Assembly: GCF_947498805.1 (NCBI RefSeq)
Contig: NZ_CANMLT010000004.1
Coordinates: 124,001-188,000, forward strand
DNA length: 64,000 bases
Reading direction: 5' to 3'
From: an uncultured Tenacibaculum sp.
GTDB lineage: Bacteria > Bacteroidota > Bacteroidia > Flavobacteriales > Flavobacteriaceae
Shown: positions 26,538 to 36,002 of the stretch, piece after piece
Layout: each line of letters opens with the position of its first letter
Position numbering within the stretch: position 1 is the first letter of the stretch
The notes under the pieces: model-generated
What the model was told of the DNA's origin: nothing
The model's database searches: none
What the model saw: only the letters and a program-made list of their open reading frames with translations
Position numbers and translations under genes: made by a program

Positions 26538-27518
26538 ATGTCTATACAAAACATCCGAAAGGAGGTGATGCAAACGCTGGAGAAAAATATTGACAGTTTT
26601 GTAGACAAGTTTTTAGTGCCAATTGAAAAGATTTGGCAACCAACCGATTTTTTACCAAATTCTCAAAAAGATTCTTTTATTGATGAAGTAAAAGAAATTC
26701 AAGAAATATCTAAAGAGTTAGATGATGATTTTTGGGTAGTATTAGTAGGAGATACCATTACAGAAGAAGCTTTACCAACGTATGAATCATGGTTACTTGA
26801 TTTAGATGGAATAACACAACAACCAGACAATGGTTGGGCAAAATGGATACGAGCTTGGACTGCCGAAGAAAACCGTCATGGAGATGTGTTAAATAAGTAT
26901 TTATATCTTTCTGGAAGAGTAAATATGAGAGAAGTTGAAATATCTACTCAGCATTTAATAGCTGATGGTTTTGATATTGGTACAGCCACAGATCCATATA
27001 AGAACTTTGTGTATACAAGTTTCCAAGAATTGGCCACTTACATTTCGCATTTAAATGTTGCAAAAATAGCAAAGAAAAAAGGACACAAAGCATTGGCAAA
27101 AATGTCTCGAATTATTGCTGGAGATGAAATGCGTCATCATTTGGCATATACAGAATTTGTAAAGGAAATCTTTAAAATAGACCCAAGTGAAATGATGTTG
27201 GCTTTTCAGCACATGATGAAGCATAAAATTGTAATGCCAGCAATGCATTTAAGAGAATCTTTTGAAGCTAAAGGAACTTTGTTTGATGATTTTTCTACAG
27301 TTGCACAAAGAATTGGGGTATATACAGGTTTTGATTATGTAGATATTTTAAAGAAATTAAATACCGCTTGGGAGATTGATAAAATTACCAATCTAACACC
27401 TGAAGCTGAAAAGGCACGTGATTATCTAATGAAGTTGCCTGATAGAATGTATCGAATTACAGAAAGAATTGTTGTTCCTGATACAAAATTCAATTTTAAA
27501 TGGATGATACCAGCATAG
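26538..27518 (+). CDS. Acyl-ACP desaturase (soluble di-iron, plant delta-9 type)
   Basis: A 326-residue soluble ferritin-like di-iron desaturase. The two EXXH motifs are visible: EENRH (110-114) and DEMRH (196-200), with additional Glu ligands in GDTITEEALPTY (about 76) and FQELATY (about 164). The WTAEENRHGD and FVYTSFQELAT blocks are those of stearoyl-ACP desaturases. It introduces a cis double bond into saturated acyl-ACP with O2 and ferredoxin. The gene follows plsC by 16 bases, so unsaturated phospholipid synthesis is probably co-expressed. It ends just before a bidirectional terminator. Confidence 0.93.
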   Translation: MSIQNIRKEVMQTLEKNIDSFVDKFLVPIEKIWQPTDFLPNSQKDSFIDEVKEIQEISKELDDDFWVVLVGDTITEEALPTYESWLLDLDGITQQPDNGWAKWIRAWTAEENRHGDVLNKYLYLSGRVNMREVEISTQHLIADGFDIGTATDPYKNFVYTSFQELATYISHLNVAKIAKKKGHKALAKMSRIIAGDEMRHHLAYTEFVKEIFKIDPSEMMLAFQHMMKHKIVMPAMHLRESFEAKGTLFDDFSTVAQRIGVYTGFDYVDILKKLNTAWEIDKITNLTPEAEKARDYLMKLPDRMYRITERIVVPDTKFNFKWMIPA

Positions 27519-27521
27519 TAT

Positions 27522-27553
27522 AAAAAAAGCGACTTTTTAAAGTCGCTTTTTTT
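27522..27553. terminator. Bidirectional rho-independent terminator
   Basis: AAAAAAAGCGACTTT, loop TT, AAAGTCGCTTTTTTT: a 15-bp stem with A and T arms between convergent genes. Confidence 0.92.
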
Positions 27554-28337
27554 ATTGAATTGTAAATTGATCTTTATCTTCTAAAAATTGAAACCTAGCT
27601 CTGGTTTCAATTTGTTTTTCTTTATCCAAAGTAACTACTAATACCGTTTCTTCTCCATCATTATTTTTAGCTAAGCAATTCCCTAAAGTATCATAACAAA
27701 CCGTATTACCAATGTATTCATAATCATTAGCATCAACTCCTACTCTATTTACTCCAATCGTAAAACTCATGTTTTCAATAGCACGTGCTTTTAATAAAGT
27801 ATCCCAAGCTTCAATTCTTGGCTTAGGCCAACTCGCAACATATAATAGCAAATCGTACTGTTCCACATTTCTAGCCCAAACAGGAAAACGTAAATCATAG
27901 CAAATAAGCGGGCAAATTTTCCAACCTTGATAGTTTACCATCAACTTTTCATTACCAGCAGTATATACTTTGTCTTCTCCAGCCAGCGTAAATGTATGCT
28001 TCTTGTTATAATATTCAATTTTTCCAGAAGGATGTACAAACAATAATCGGTTATAATATTGGTTGTTTTCAGTTATTATTATACTGCCTGTAAGAGCACA
28101 TTGCCTTTTTTTTGCCAATTGCTGCATCCATATTACCGTTTCACCTTGCATCGTTTCAGCAATTTGTTCCGGATTCATAGAAAACCCTGTAGTAAACATT
28201 TCAGGAAGAACAATTAAATCAATTTCCTTAGAAATAGAATTAATTTTTTCTTCAAAATGGTTTCGATTTTCTTTTGGGTTTTCCCAAATCAAATCAGATT
28301 GAATAAGCGCTACTTTTAGCTGGTTGTTATTTTTCAA
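27552..28337 (-). CDS. Carbon-nitrogen hydrolase, omega-amidase (YafV/Nit2 type)
   Basis: A 261-residue nitrilase-superfamily enzyme with the catalytic triad Glu46 (LPEMFTTGFS), Lys112 (NKKHTF) and Cys146 (PLICYDLRFP). The MFTTGFSM block is the YafV/omega-amidase signature. Such enzymes hydrolyse alpha-ketoglutaramate or alpha-ketosuccinamate, toxic by-products of glutamine transamination, or act in methionine salvage. Length is typical (~256). It is divergent from the AddB-like gene with 75 bases between the starts, and shares a terminator with the desaturase gene. Confidence 0.92.
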   Translation of the reverse strand: MKNNNQLKVALIQSDLIWENPKENRNHFEEKINSISKEIDLIVLPEMFTTGFSMNPEQIAETMQGETVIWMQQLAKKRQCALTGSIIITENNQYYNRLLFVHPSGKIEYYNKKHTFTLAGEDKVYTAGNEKLMVNYQGWKICPLICYDLRFPVWARNVEQYDLLLYVASWPKPRIEAWDTLLKARAIENMSFTIGVNRVGVDANDYEYIGNTVCYDTLGNCLAKNNDGEETVLVVTLDKEKQIETRARFQFLEDKDQFTIQ

Positions 28338-28412
28338 AATTTATAAAATTGAATAGTTGTGTTTATCAAAAGTAAGATAAATATTGTACTTTGGACTTAA
28401 GAAAGTAATCCT

Positions 28413-31160
28413 ATGCAGTCTTTTATTTCTGAAACCTTAGATGCAATTTTACAAACTACACAAACCTTTGAAGATGTTGTTTTTGTGTTGCCATCGCAAC
28501 GTGCAGGAGTGTTTGTAAAGAATACTTTTAAGAATAAGATTTCAGCAGGTTTTTTACCTGAAATTATCAATATTGGCGATTTTGTAGAAGACATTTCTGG
28601 ATTTAAGAAAATAGACTCGGTTCAATTACTATTTGAATTTTATACGATTTATAAAAAACAGGAAGCTACGCCAGATTCTTTTGATAAATTCTCTTCTTGG
28701 GCTTTTACTGTTATACAAGATTTTAACGAGCTAGATCAACACTTAATTAATACACGGGAGATTTTTGTGTATTTGAGAGATATTCACCGCTTGAGAAAAT
28801 GGTCGGTTAAAGGAAGTTTTCAAGAAACAGACTTAATGAAAGATCATTTTGCCTTTATGGAAAAGCTCAATAGTTTATATAATGAATTGTATGCTTTTTT
28901 AGTAAAAGAAAAAACGGGGTATCAAGGAGTATTGTATAGAGAAGCAACCAAACGAGTAGAAAAATACATTCTTAAAAACCAGCATAAGAAATACTTTTTT
29001 ATTGGGTTTAATGCATTAAATGCTTCTGAAGAGTTATTGTTCCAGCGATTTTTAGAAGCTGGTAACTCAGAGGCGTATTGGGATATTGATAGTACTTTTT
29101 ATGAAAGTAACCATCAAGCAGGTAGTTTCTTACGAAAGTATAAAACCACTTGGAAGTATTATCAAAAACACTCCATGCAAACCGTAGCAAATAATTTTAG
29201 TCAACCTAAAAACATACAAGTAATAGGAGCGGCGAAAAATATTACTCAAGCAAAATATGCGGGAGAATTATTGTCAAAACTGCCCAATCAGAATAATACA
29301 GCATTGGTGTTAGCTGACGAATCTTTACTCCCTATTACGTTAAATTCGTTGCCTGAAAATGTAAGTTCTATAAATATTACAATGGGATACCCATTAAGAG
29401 ATGTTCCAACAACTAGTTTATTGTTTGCAATATTTCAGTTGTTTATCAATCAAGAGAAATTACAAAAAGAAGATGCTTTTTATCACAAGGATGTAGTTAG
29501 ATTGTTAAAACATCCGTTGCTTTTTAAAATTCTTACAGTAGAAGGTAAGTTTTTATCAGATATTATTGCTGAGAGCATCGCTAAGAACAACAATACTTTT
29601 GTGAAAAAGGAATTAATAACATCTTTTCTAGGTGCGCTTTTAGAAGAAAGAAAAAAGGTTGTTGCTACTTTATTTGATGCGTTTGATGCTGTTGAAGGAT
29701 TTATTAACAGAATATTACAACTAATTTTACTCTTAAAAGAAGAGGTAAATGATCTAGAGAAAGAGTATCTATTCCGCTTCTATACTGCTTTTAATCAATT
29801 ACAACAGCTACAAGGAATTCATCAATATATTCAAGATTTAAAAACATTGCAGCAGTTTTTTAGACAGTTAATTCAGTCTGAGAGCTTATCTTTTCAAGGA
29901 GAACCTTTACAGGGACTACAGTTAATGGGAGTATTAGAAACCCGTGTGTTAGATTTTGAAAATGTAATTATAACATCTGTAAATGAAGGAGTATTACCTG
30001 GAAACCATCAACAAACTTCATTTATTCCTTTTGATGTAAAAATAGAGTTTGGATTACCAACTTACAAAGAGAAAGATGCGCTGTTTTCATATCACTTTTT
30101 TAGACTTTTACAAAGAGCTAAGAATATTTACTTGTTGTACAACACCGAACATGATGTATTTGGAAGTGGAGAAAAAAGTCGATTTGTAACGCAATTACAA
30201 ATGATGCGGGATGATGTGGCGGAAAAAACGATAAGTCCAAAAGTACAAACAACTTCTATTAGCTTAAAAGAAGTAGCGAAGAACGAGTTGGTTTTTGAAC
30301 GATTACAAGAAATAGCTTCAAAAGGAATTTCACCATCTGCCTTAACCAATTATCTATACAACCCAATAGCATTTTACAAACAAAAAATCTTAAAAATTAA
30401 TGAGTTTGAAAATGTTGAGGAAACTGTTGCAGCAAATACGATGGGTACTGTTGTACACGATACACTAGAAGAGTTATATCAACCATATTTAGGAAAATTC
30501 TTATCTGTAGATGACATTACAGCAATGCAGCAAAAAACAAAAGAGCTGATTGTATACTTTTTTTCTAAGCACTTTAAGAATGGCGATATATCAACTGGTA
30601 AAAACCGATTGGTTTTTGAAGTTGCAAATCGCTTTGTACATAATTTTTTAGTACAAGAGAAAAAGCTAGTTCAAGATGAGAACAATCAATTAAAAGTTGT
30701 TGCGACAGAACAAGAATTGGCTGCTGAAATTGAAATTGAAGGAATTAACCATCCCGTTAAAATAAAAGGAATTGTAGACCGAATTGACGAACTAAACGGA
30801 GTCACTAGAATTATCGATTACAAAACTGGAATGGTAGATACTACTAATTTAAAAGTACTCGACTTTGAAGTAATAAGAGAATTAAAATATCATAAAGCAA
30901 TACAAGTAATGTTGTATGCCTACTTATACACTCAAAACACTCAATTCAATTTTGAAAAAGAATTGCATGCTGGAATATATTCTTTTAAAAACTTAAAGAA
31001 AGGATTTTTGTCAATGAATTTCTCTTCGAATTACCGATCACCAGATCCATTAATTACTCAAGAAAAGTTAGAAGAATTTATGGAGGAAATGAAATTGATA
31101 ATTAAAGAAATATACAATCCAGAAATTGCTTTTATAGAACCAGTAGATTTACCGTATTAA
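28413..31160 (+). CDS. AddB-like protein with C-terminal PD-(D/E)XK nuclease domain
   Basis: A 915-residue protein of the AddB/RexB type. The N-terminal VVFVLPSQRAGVFVK is a degraded Walker A-like helicase segment that lacks the GKS needed for ATP hydrolysis. A middle region (about 480-620) holds DFENVIITSVNEGVLP, the helicase-like motif. The C-terminal nuclease (about 640-910) has GTVVHDTLEELY, GIVDRID and IDYKTG. It probably pairs with an AddA helicase, not in the window, to process broken DNA ends for RecA. I find no cysteine in the whole protein, so the Fe-S cluster of classical AddB is absent. It ends five bases before the tRNA gene. Confidence 0.85.
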   Translation: MQSFISETLDAILQTTQTFEDVVFVLPSQRAGVFVKNTFKNKISAGFLPEIINIGDFVEDISGFKKIDSVQLLFEFYTIYKKQEATPDSFDKFSSWAFTVIQDFNELDQHLINTREIFVYLRDIHRLRKWSVKGSFQETDLMKDHFAFMEKLNSLYNELYAFLVKEKTGYQGVLYREATKRVEKYILKNQHKKYFFIGFNALNASEELLFQRFLEAGNSEAYWDIDSTFYESNHQAGSFLRKYKTTWKYYQKHSMQTVANNFSQPKNIQVIGAAKNITQAKYAGELLSKLPNQNNTALVLADESLLPITLNSLPENVSSINITMGYPLRDVPTTSLLFAIFQLFINQEKLQKEDAFYHKDVVRLLKHPLLFKILTVEGKFLSDIIAESIAKNNNTFVKKELITSFLGALLEERKKVVATLFDAFDAVEGFINRILQLILLLKEEVNDLEKEYLFRFYTAFNQLQQLQGIHQYIQDLKTLQQFFRQLIQSESLSFQGEPLQGLQLMGVLETRVLDFENVIITSVNEGVLPGNHQQTSFIPFDVKIEFGLPTYKEKDALFSYHFFRLLQRAKNIYLLYNTEHDVFGSGEKSRFVTQLQMMRDDVAEKTISPKVQTTSISLKEVAKNELVFERLQEIASKGISPSALTNYLYNPIAFYKQKILKINEFENVEETVAANTMGTVVHDTLEELYQPYLGKFLSVDDITAMQQKTKELIVYFFSKHFKNGDISTGKNRLVFEVANRFVHNFLVQEKKLVQDENNQLKVVATEQELAAEIEIEGINHPVKIKGIVDRIDELNGVTRIIDYKTGMVDTTNLKVLDFEVIRELKYHKAIQVMLYAYLYTQNTQFNFEKELHAGIYSFKNLKKGFLSMNFSSNYRSPDPLITQEKLEEFMEEMKLIIKEIYNPEIAFIEPVDLPY

Positions 31161-31165
31161 AGAAG

Positions 31166-31239
31166 TGGAGCATATCGGAGTCGAACCGATGACCTTTTGA
31201 CTGCCAGTCAAACGCTCTAGCCAACTGAGCTAATGCCCC
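31166..31239 (-). tRNA. tRNA-Ala(GGC)
   Basis: A 74-base cloverleaf on the minus strand. The acceptor stem GGGGCAT/ATGCTCC contains the G3-U70 pair that marks alanine tRNAs. The D arm is GCTC/GAGC. The anticodon arm TTTGA-CTGGCAG-TCAAA gives anticodon GGC. The T arm carries GGTTCGA. The discriminator is A, and CCA is not encoded. Confidence 0.93.
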
Positions 31240-31250
31240 TTAACATTTTA

Positions 31251-31673
31251 CTATGGATGTGCGTTTACCCACACTTCGCCATCTTCAAAAAATTCTTTTT
31301 TCCAGATAGGAACTGTTTCTTTCAAAGTATCTATTGTATATTGACAAGCTTCAAAAGCAGCATTTCTATGCGGAGCAGAAACCGTTATAATTACAGGGAT
31401 ATCACCAATTTTAAGTGATCCAATAGCATGATGAATTGCTATTTTTTCAACAGCAAACTTTTCAAGAGCAGTATCCGCTATTTTTTGCATTTCCTTGATT
31501 GCCATAGGTACATAGCTGCTAAAATCTAACTGCGTTACTGTTTTATTTTGTGTAGCGTTTCTAACGGTACCAATAAAAGGAACAATACCGCCACAATTAT
31601 CTTCGCTTACAAAATTTATACATTCTTGTAAACTAAGTTTTTCTTCGGTTATTTTTATAGAAGTTCGTGTCAT
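31251..31673 (-). CDS. moaE: Molybdopterin synthase catalytic subunit MoaE
   Basis: A 140-residue protein. It inserts dithiolene sulfur into precursor Z, using MoaD-thiocarboxylate as donor. Conserved segments are GGIVPFIGTVRN (about 28-39), HHAIGSLKIGD (about 79-89), SAPHRNAAFEACQYTID and the active-site lysines in KETVPIWKKE near the C-terminus. The ATG at 31673 is preferred to a TTG at 31685. The partner MoaD-like gene is 15 kb away at 46369, and no other molybdopterin gene lies nearby. It is immediately upstream of the tRNA on the same strand. Confidence 0.93.
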   Translation of the reverse strand: MTRTSIKITEEKLSLQECINFVSEDNCGGIVPFIGTVRNATQNKTVTQLDFSSYVPMAIKEMQKIADTALEKFAVEKIAIHHAIGSLKIGDIPVIITVSAPHRNAAFEACQYTIDTLKETVPIWKKEFFEDGEVWVNAHP

Positions 31674-31774
31674 AAACTTTAACAAATATATAAGTTTAAA
31701 AGCTCAAAAAGAATAGAAATCAATATGATATAAATAATTATTTTTGTGATTAAAAAATAAAGAACACAACATAG

Positions 31775-32962
31775 ATGAAAACTTTAAACGATTTTAACTT
31801 CGAAAACAAAAAAGCATTAATAAGGGTAGATTTTAATGTGCCATTAAACGATGAATTTCAAGTAACAGATGATACTAGAATTCAAGCTGCAAAACCAACC
31901 ATTATTAAAGTTTTAGAAGATGGAGGAAGCTGTGTGTTAATGTCGCACTTAGGAAGACCAAAAGGAGTTGAAGATAAATTTTCATTAGGTCATATTGCTG
32001 ATAAAGTAAGCGAAGTGATTGGTGTACAAGTAAAGTTTGTGAACGATTGCATTGGAGAAAGTGTTGCTCAAGTGGTTGAAAGTTTACAGCCAGGAGAAAT
32101 TTTATTGTTAGAAAATTTACGTTTTCATGGAGAAGAAAAAGCAGGTGATATAGCCTTTGCAGAAAAACTTTCTCAATGGGGAGATGTTTATATCAATGAC
32201 GCCTTTGGTACTGCGCATAGAGCACATGCTTCAACTGCGGTAATAGCACAGTTTTTTGAAGGTAACAAATGTTTTGGTAGTTTATTGGCTAAAGAAATAG
32301 AAAGTATTGATAAAGTTTTAAATGATTCTGAAAAACCAGTTACGGCAATTTTAGGAGGAGCTAAAGTATCTTCTAAAATAGGAATTGTAGAAAATATTAT
32401 AGAAAAAGTAGATCATATTATTATCGGAGGAGGTATGACTTTCACTTTTGTAAAAGCATTAGGAGGAAGTATTGGTAATTCTTTGGTAGAAGATGATAAG
32501 ATGCAATTAGCTTTAGATATCTTAAAGTTAGCAGAAGAAAAGAACACAAAAATTCATTTACCAGTAGATGCTGTAATTGCAGATGCTTTTTCAAATGATG
32601 CAAATACTCAAACAGTAGATACCAAAGAAATTCCTGACGGATGGATGGGATTAGATGTTGGTCCAAAAACTTCTGAGAACTTTGCGCAAGTAATTGCAGA
32701 ATCTAAAACGATATTATGGAACGGACCTTTAGGGGTTTTTGAAATGGAAAACTTCTCAAAAGGAACGATTGAATTAGGAAATGCAATTGCGGAAGCTACG
32801 GCTAATGGAGCATTTTCTTTAGTTGGAGGAGGAGATTCTGTGGCAGCTGTAAAACAATTTGGATTTGGAGAAAAGGTGAGTTATGTTTCTACAGGTGGAG
32901 GAGCGATGTTAGAAAGTTTAGAAGGAAAAACATTGCCAGGTATTGAAGCTATATTGAAATAG
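31775..32962 (+). CDS. pgk: Phosphoglycerate kinase
   Basis: A 395-residue glycolytic enzyme that transfers phosphate from 1,3-bisphosphoglycerate to ADP. Signatures are [11 protein letters not shown] near residue 14, MSHLGRPKG near 57, LLLENLRFH near 111, [11 protein letters not shown] near 158, [12 protein letters not shown] near 189 and the nucleotide loop [11 protein letters not shown] near 352. Length is standard. It stands alone with a TATTTTTG -7 element at 31739-31746 and a terminator after it. Confidence 0.97.
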   Translation: MKTLNDFNFENKKALIRVDFNVPLNDEFQVTDDTRIQAAKPTIIKVLEDGGSCVLMSHLGRPKGVEDKFSLGHIADKVSEVIGVQVKFVNDCIGESVAQVVESLQPGEILLLENLRFHGEEKAGDIAFAEKLSQWGDVYINDAFGTAHRAHASTAVIAQFFEGNKCFGSLLAKEIESIDKVLNDSEKPVTAILGGAKVSSKIGIVENIIEKVDHIIIGGGMTFTFVKALGGSIGNSLVEDDKMQLALDILKLAEEKNTKIHLPVDAVIADAFSNDANTQTVDTKEIPDGWMGLDVGPKTSENFAQVIAESKTILWNGPLGVFEMENFSKGTIELGNAIAEATANGAFSLVGGGDSVAAVKQFGFGEKVSYVSTGGGAMLESLEGKTLPGIEAILK

Positions 32963-33012
32963 AGTTTAATAGAGTAATTGTTTAATCAATTATAAAAGGA
33001 CATAAAATTTAT

Positions 33013-33039
33013 AATCCCGCTAACTGCGGGATTTTTTTT
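33013..33039 (+). terminator. Rho-independent terminator after pgk
   Basis: AATCCCGC / GCGGGATT stem with 5-base loop and a run of T. Confidence 0.9.
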
Positions 33040-33110
33040 GTGCAAATTTTAAGAAGTAAAAATTCTAAAAACCTTGTATTTTTACAAGAATAACAATAGA
33101 TAATTAATTT

Positions 33111-34151
33111 ATGAAATATACAACCCTACCAAATACAGATATAAAAGTTTCTAAGATTTGTTTAGGAACGATGACTTGGGGACGTCAAAACACCGAAGCA
33201 GATGGGCATGAGCAAATGGATTATGCGTTAGAACGTGGTGTCAATTTTTGGGATACTGCAGAATTATATTCGGTACCGGCAACTCCAGAAACATATGGAG
33301 CTACAGAAAAAATTATTGGAAACTGGTTTAAGAAAACTGGAAAAAGAGATCAAGTAGTATTAGCTTCTAAAATCGCAGGAGGAGGTGATTATACGGCTCA
33401 TATTCGCTCAGGTAAGTTTGGAAGAAAGAATATTACCGAAGCTATAGAAGGGAGCTTAAAACGCTTACAAACGGATTATATTGACTTATATCAATTACAT
33501 TGGCCAGATCGTGGAGTGAATTGTTTTGGGTTAAGAGATTATCCATATAAAACATCTGCAAAAGAAGCAGAAAACCACTTGGAGATTTTAGAAACCTTGA
33601 ATGACTTTGTAAAGCAAGGAAAAATAAAACATGTTGGTTTGTCAAATGAAACTCCATGGGGAACTATGAAGTATTTACAAACAGCCAAAGACCACAATTT
33701 ACCAAGAATGGTAACCATTCAAAACTCATACTCGTTGATTCATAGAGGATATGAAGTAGGAATGAGTGAGGTGTCAATGAGAGAAGACATTGGTTTATTA
33801 GCGTACTCCCCATTAGCACAAGGAGTGTTGTCTGGGAAGTATTTAAATGGAGGGCAACCAGAAGGAGCAAGAGGAACATTGTTTCCACGTTTTATAGCTC
33901 GATATATGACAGATGGATCTCAAAAAGCAGTAGCAGAATACCTGAAGATTGCAGAGAAACATGGATTGACTTTAACGCAATTATCATTGGCTTATATCAA
34001 TCAGTTACCATTTGTAACTAGTAATATTATTGGAGCTACAAAAATGAGTCAGTTAAAAGAGAATATAGATTCTATAAATATTGAACTGTCTGAAGAGATT
34101 TTAAAAGAAATAGAAGCAGTACATGCGGCTATTCCTAATCCAGCTCCTTAA
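33111..34151 (+). CDS. NADPH-dependent aldo-keto reductase (Tas/MgrA-like)
   Basis: A 346-residue aldo-keto reductase. The family blocks CLGTMTWGRQNTE near the start, GVNFWDTAELYSVP (catalytic Asp and Tyr) near 44-57, LASKI with a catalytic Lys near 86, and DYIDLYQLHWPDR (catalytic His) near 124 are present, with a C-terminal IIGATKMSQLKEN cofactor loop. The Tas group acts on various carbonyls and its physiological substrate is unsettled. The gene is monocistronic, ahead of a shared terminator. Confidence 0.92.
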   Translation: MKYTTLPNTDIKVSKICLGTMTWGRQNTEADGHEQMDYALERGVNFWDTAELYSVPATPETYGATEKIIGNWFKKTGKRDQVVLASKIAGGGDYTAHIRSGKFGRKNITEAIEGSLKRLQTDYIDLYQLHWPDRGVNCFGLRDYPYKTSAKEAENHLEILETLNDFVKQGKIKHVGLSNETPWGTMKYLQTAKDHNLPRMVTIQNSYSLIHRGYEVGMSEVSMREDIGLLAYSPLAQGVLSGKYLNGGQPEGARGTLFPRFIARYMTDGSQKAVAEYLKIAEKHGLTLTQLSLAYINQLPFVTSNIIGATKMSQLKENIDSINIELSEEILKEIEAVHAAIPNPAP

Positions 34152-34180
34152 TTAAAGAAGGAAGTGTTTAAAAACAAACA

Positions 34181-34212
34181 AAAACTCCGATGAATTTTCA
34201 TTGGAGTTTTTT
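34181..34212. terminator. Bidirectional terminator
   Basis: AAAACTCCGATGAA and TTCATTGGAGTTTT form a 14-bp stem with one G-T pair. It lies between convergent genes. Confidence 0.85.
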
Positions 34213-34516
34213 ATTCTATCACTTCAAAAGAAGTTACTTTAAAAGTATTGTTTTCAATAGTTCCTGTTACTTTGGCTTTTCGAACTACATTACAAAAACC
34301 AATCTTTTTGTCATGAGCATCGCCATAATCATCAATATGTGCTCCATCTACAAAATAGGCTTTATCATCAATTTTCACAGCTAAATCGCACCCCATCTGT
34401 GTTTTTAAATTGAATTTGCATTGTCCGCAAGAAGTTTCTACAATTTGTTCTTTGTATTGAGGCTTGCTACAGGCTATGATACCGAATATAAAAATAAGAA
34501 AGATTGTATTTTTCAT
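34211..34516 (-). CDS. DUF6370-like small lipoprotein with conserved cysteines
   Basis: A 101-residue lipoprotein. The signal segment IFLIFIFGIIAC ends in the lipobox Cys16. The mature part has CGQCKF (30-35), GCDLAV (42-47), a DGAHIDDYGDAH stretch and GFC, the pattern of flavobacterial DUF6370 proteins. The CxxC plus extra Cys residues suggest metal or redox binding in the periplasm (inference). Function unknown. It lies alone between two terminators. Confidence 0.75.
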   Translation of the reverse strand: MKNTIFLIFIFGIIACSKPQYKEQIVETSCGQCKFNLKTQMGCDLAVKIDDKAYFVDGAHIDDYGDAHDKKIGFCNVVRKAKVTGTIENNTFKVTSFEVIE

Positions 34517-34527
34517 AATGCAAAAAT

Positions 34528-34557
34528 AAAAAGCCGAAGCATATACTTCGGCTTTTT
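34528..34557. terminator. Terminator between the two small genes
   Basis: AAAAAGCCGAAG / CTTCGGCTTTTT, a 12-bp stem with a 6-base loop. It follows the 34579-34833 gene on the minus strand. Confidence 0.9.
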
Positions 34558-34578
34558 GATTATTAAAGTTTTATAATC

Positions 34579-34833
34579 TTAACTTTCTTCTTCTCCAATA
34601 TGTTCTCCTTGAGTAGTGACTGATCCAGTAGAAGCATTTCCATATACTGGAGTTTCGTTTCTTAAAATATCAATAACTCGAGCAAAATTGCTTGAAGTCA
34701 TGTATGGAGTTTCTTCTCTCTTTCCTTGAAAGGTTGTGAAATAAAATTTTCCTAAATCAATTTTTGGATCCCAAATAGCTTGATAACTTTTTAATTTAGT
34801 CCAGCCGTTGGTTCCTTGTGCATGATGTGGCAT
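34579..34833 (-). CDS. Hypothetical 84-residue protein
   Basis: A short soluble protein, beginning MPHHAQGTNGW and ending with an acidic GEEES tail. It has no signal peptide or membrane segment. It lies just downstream of trpS on the same strand with a terminator behind it, which supports expression. I do not recognise a family. The reading frame has normal codon use for this genome, making it a plausible but unproven gene. Confidence 0.6.
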   Translation of the reverse strand: MPHHAQGTNGWTKLKSYQAIWDPKIDLGKFYFTTFQGKREETPYMTSSNFARVIDILRNETPVYGNASTGSVTTQGEHIGEEES

Positions 34834-34940
34834 AATGGTAAAGTTTAATGGTTAGCACCGCAAAACTACTTATTACTACCAGCTTTTTAGGTTGTCAAAT
34901 TCCTGTTTTTTAATCAGGGAATAGATGCTGTTTTATAGGG

Positions 34941-35909
34941 TTAATATCCTACTTTTTCACGAACTCTCTGTAAAACATCTTTGGCAACGACACGTGCTTT
35001 TTCAGCTCCTACTGCTAAAGCTTCATCAATTTCATGTCTGTTTTCCATATAATGATTGTACTTAGCACGAACATCTGCAAACTTCTCTAAAATTAGTTCA
35101 TATAAAGCTTGTTTCGCATGTCCGTAACCAAAGCCTCCATTTTCGTAATTTGCACGCATTTCAGCAATCTGTTCATCTGAAGCTAATAACTTATATAGCG
35201 CAAATACATTATCAGTGTCTGGGTCTTTTGGGTCTTCTAAAGCTTTACTATCGGTTTGAATACCCATAATTTGCTTACGTAACTTCTTTTCTGGTAAGAA
35301 AATATCGATAAAATTATTTCTCGATTTACTCATTTTCTCCCCATCAGTACCCGGAACTAATTTAGTGTCTTCGTTAATTTTTTCTTTTGGTGGAACTAAG
35401 GTGTCTCCAACAACATTGTTTAATCTATTGGCAACATCACGAGTCATTTCTAAATGTTGTAATTGATCTTTTCCAACTGGTACTATTTCTGCATCATACA
35501 ATAAAATATCTGCAGCCATTAACATTGGATAGGTAAATAAACCTGAGTTTACATCAGCTAACCTATCGGCTTTATCTTTAAAACTGTGTGCTAAAGTTAA
35601 ACGTTGGTATGGAAAGAAACAGCTTAAATACCAAGTTAATTCGGTAACTTCAGGAATGTCACTTTGACGATAAAAAACAGTTTTGTTGATGTCTATTCCA
35701 CATGCAAGCCAAGTTGCAGCAGTACTATAGGTGTTTTCTCTTAATTGCTTTCCGTCTTTAATTTGAGTTAAAGAGTGCATATCTGCAATAAATAAAAAAG
35801 ACTCATTATTAGGATCATTTGCCATTTCAATAGCAGGCAAGATAGCACCTAATAAATTCCCCAAGTGAGGGGTTCCTGTACTTTGTACTCCAGTTAAAAT
35901 TCTTGGCAT
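34941..35909 (-). CDS. trpS: Tryptophanyl-tRNA synthetase
   Basis: A 322-residue class I synthetase that charges tRNA-Trp. The HIGH-type motif appears as TPHLGNLLGA (about 13-22), and the KMSKS motif is exact in GEKMSKSRNN (about 195). The GVQSTG start and the DMHSLTQ block (about 44) are typical of bacterial TrpS. Length is normal (~325-335). It is the first gene on this strand before the small hypothetical gene and has a separate upstream region shared divergently with the acyltransferase at 36003. Confidence 0.96.
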   Translation of the reverse strand: MPRILTGVQSTGTPHLGNLLGAILPAIEMANDPNNESFLFIADMHSLTQIKDGKQLRENTYSTAATWLACGIDINKTVFYRQSDIPEVTELTWYLSCFFPYQRLTLAHSFKDKADRLADVNSGLFTYPMLMAADILLYDAEIVPVGKDQLQHLEMTRDVANRLNNVVGDTLVPPKEKINEDTKLVPGTDGEKMSKSRNNFIDIFLPEKKLRKQIMGIQTDSKALEDPKDPDTDNVFALYKLLASDEQIAEMRANYENGGFGYGHAKQALYELILEKFADVRAKYNHYMENRHEIDEALAVGAEKARVVAKDVLQRVREKVGY

Positions 35910-36002
35910 TGTTAATTGAATTTTAGAATAAACTTATTTTAGTTAGGAGGCAAAAGTAAGGTTAAAATTCATCAAACGAAAGAAATTACTACATTCGCAT
36001 AT

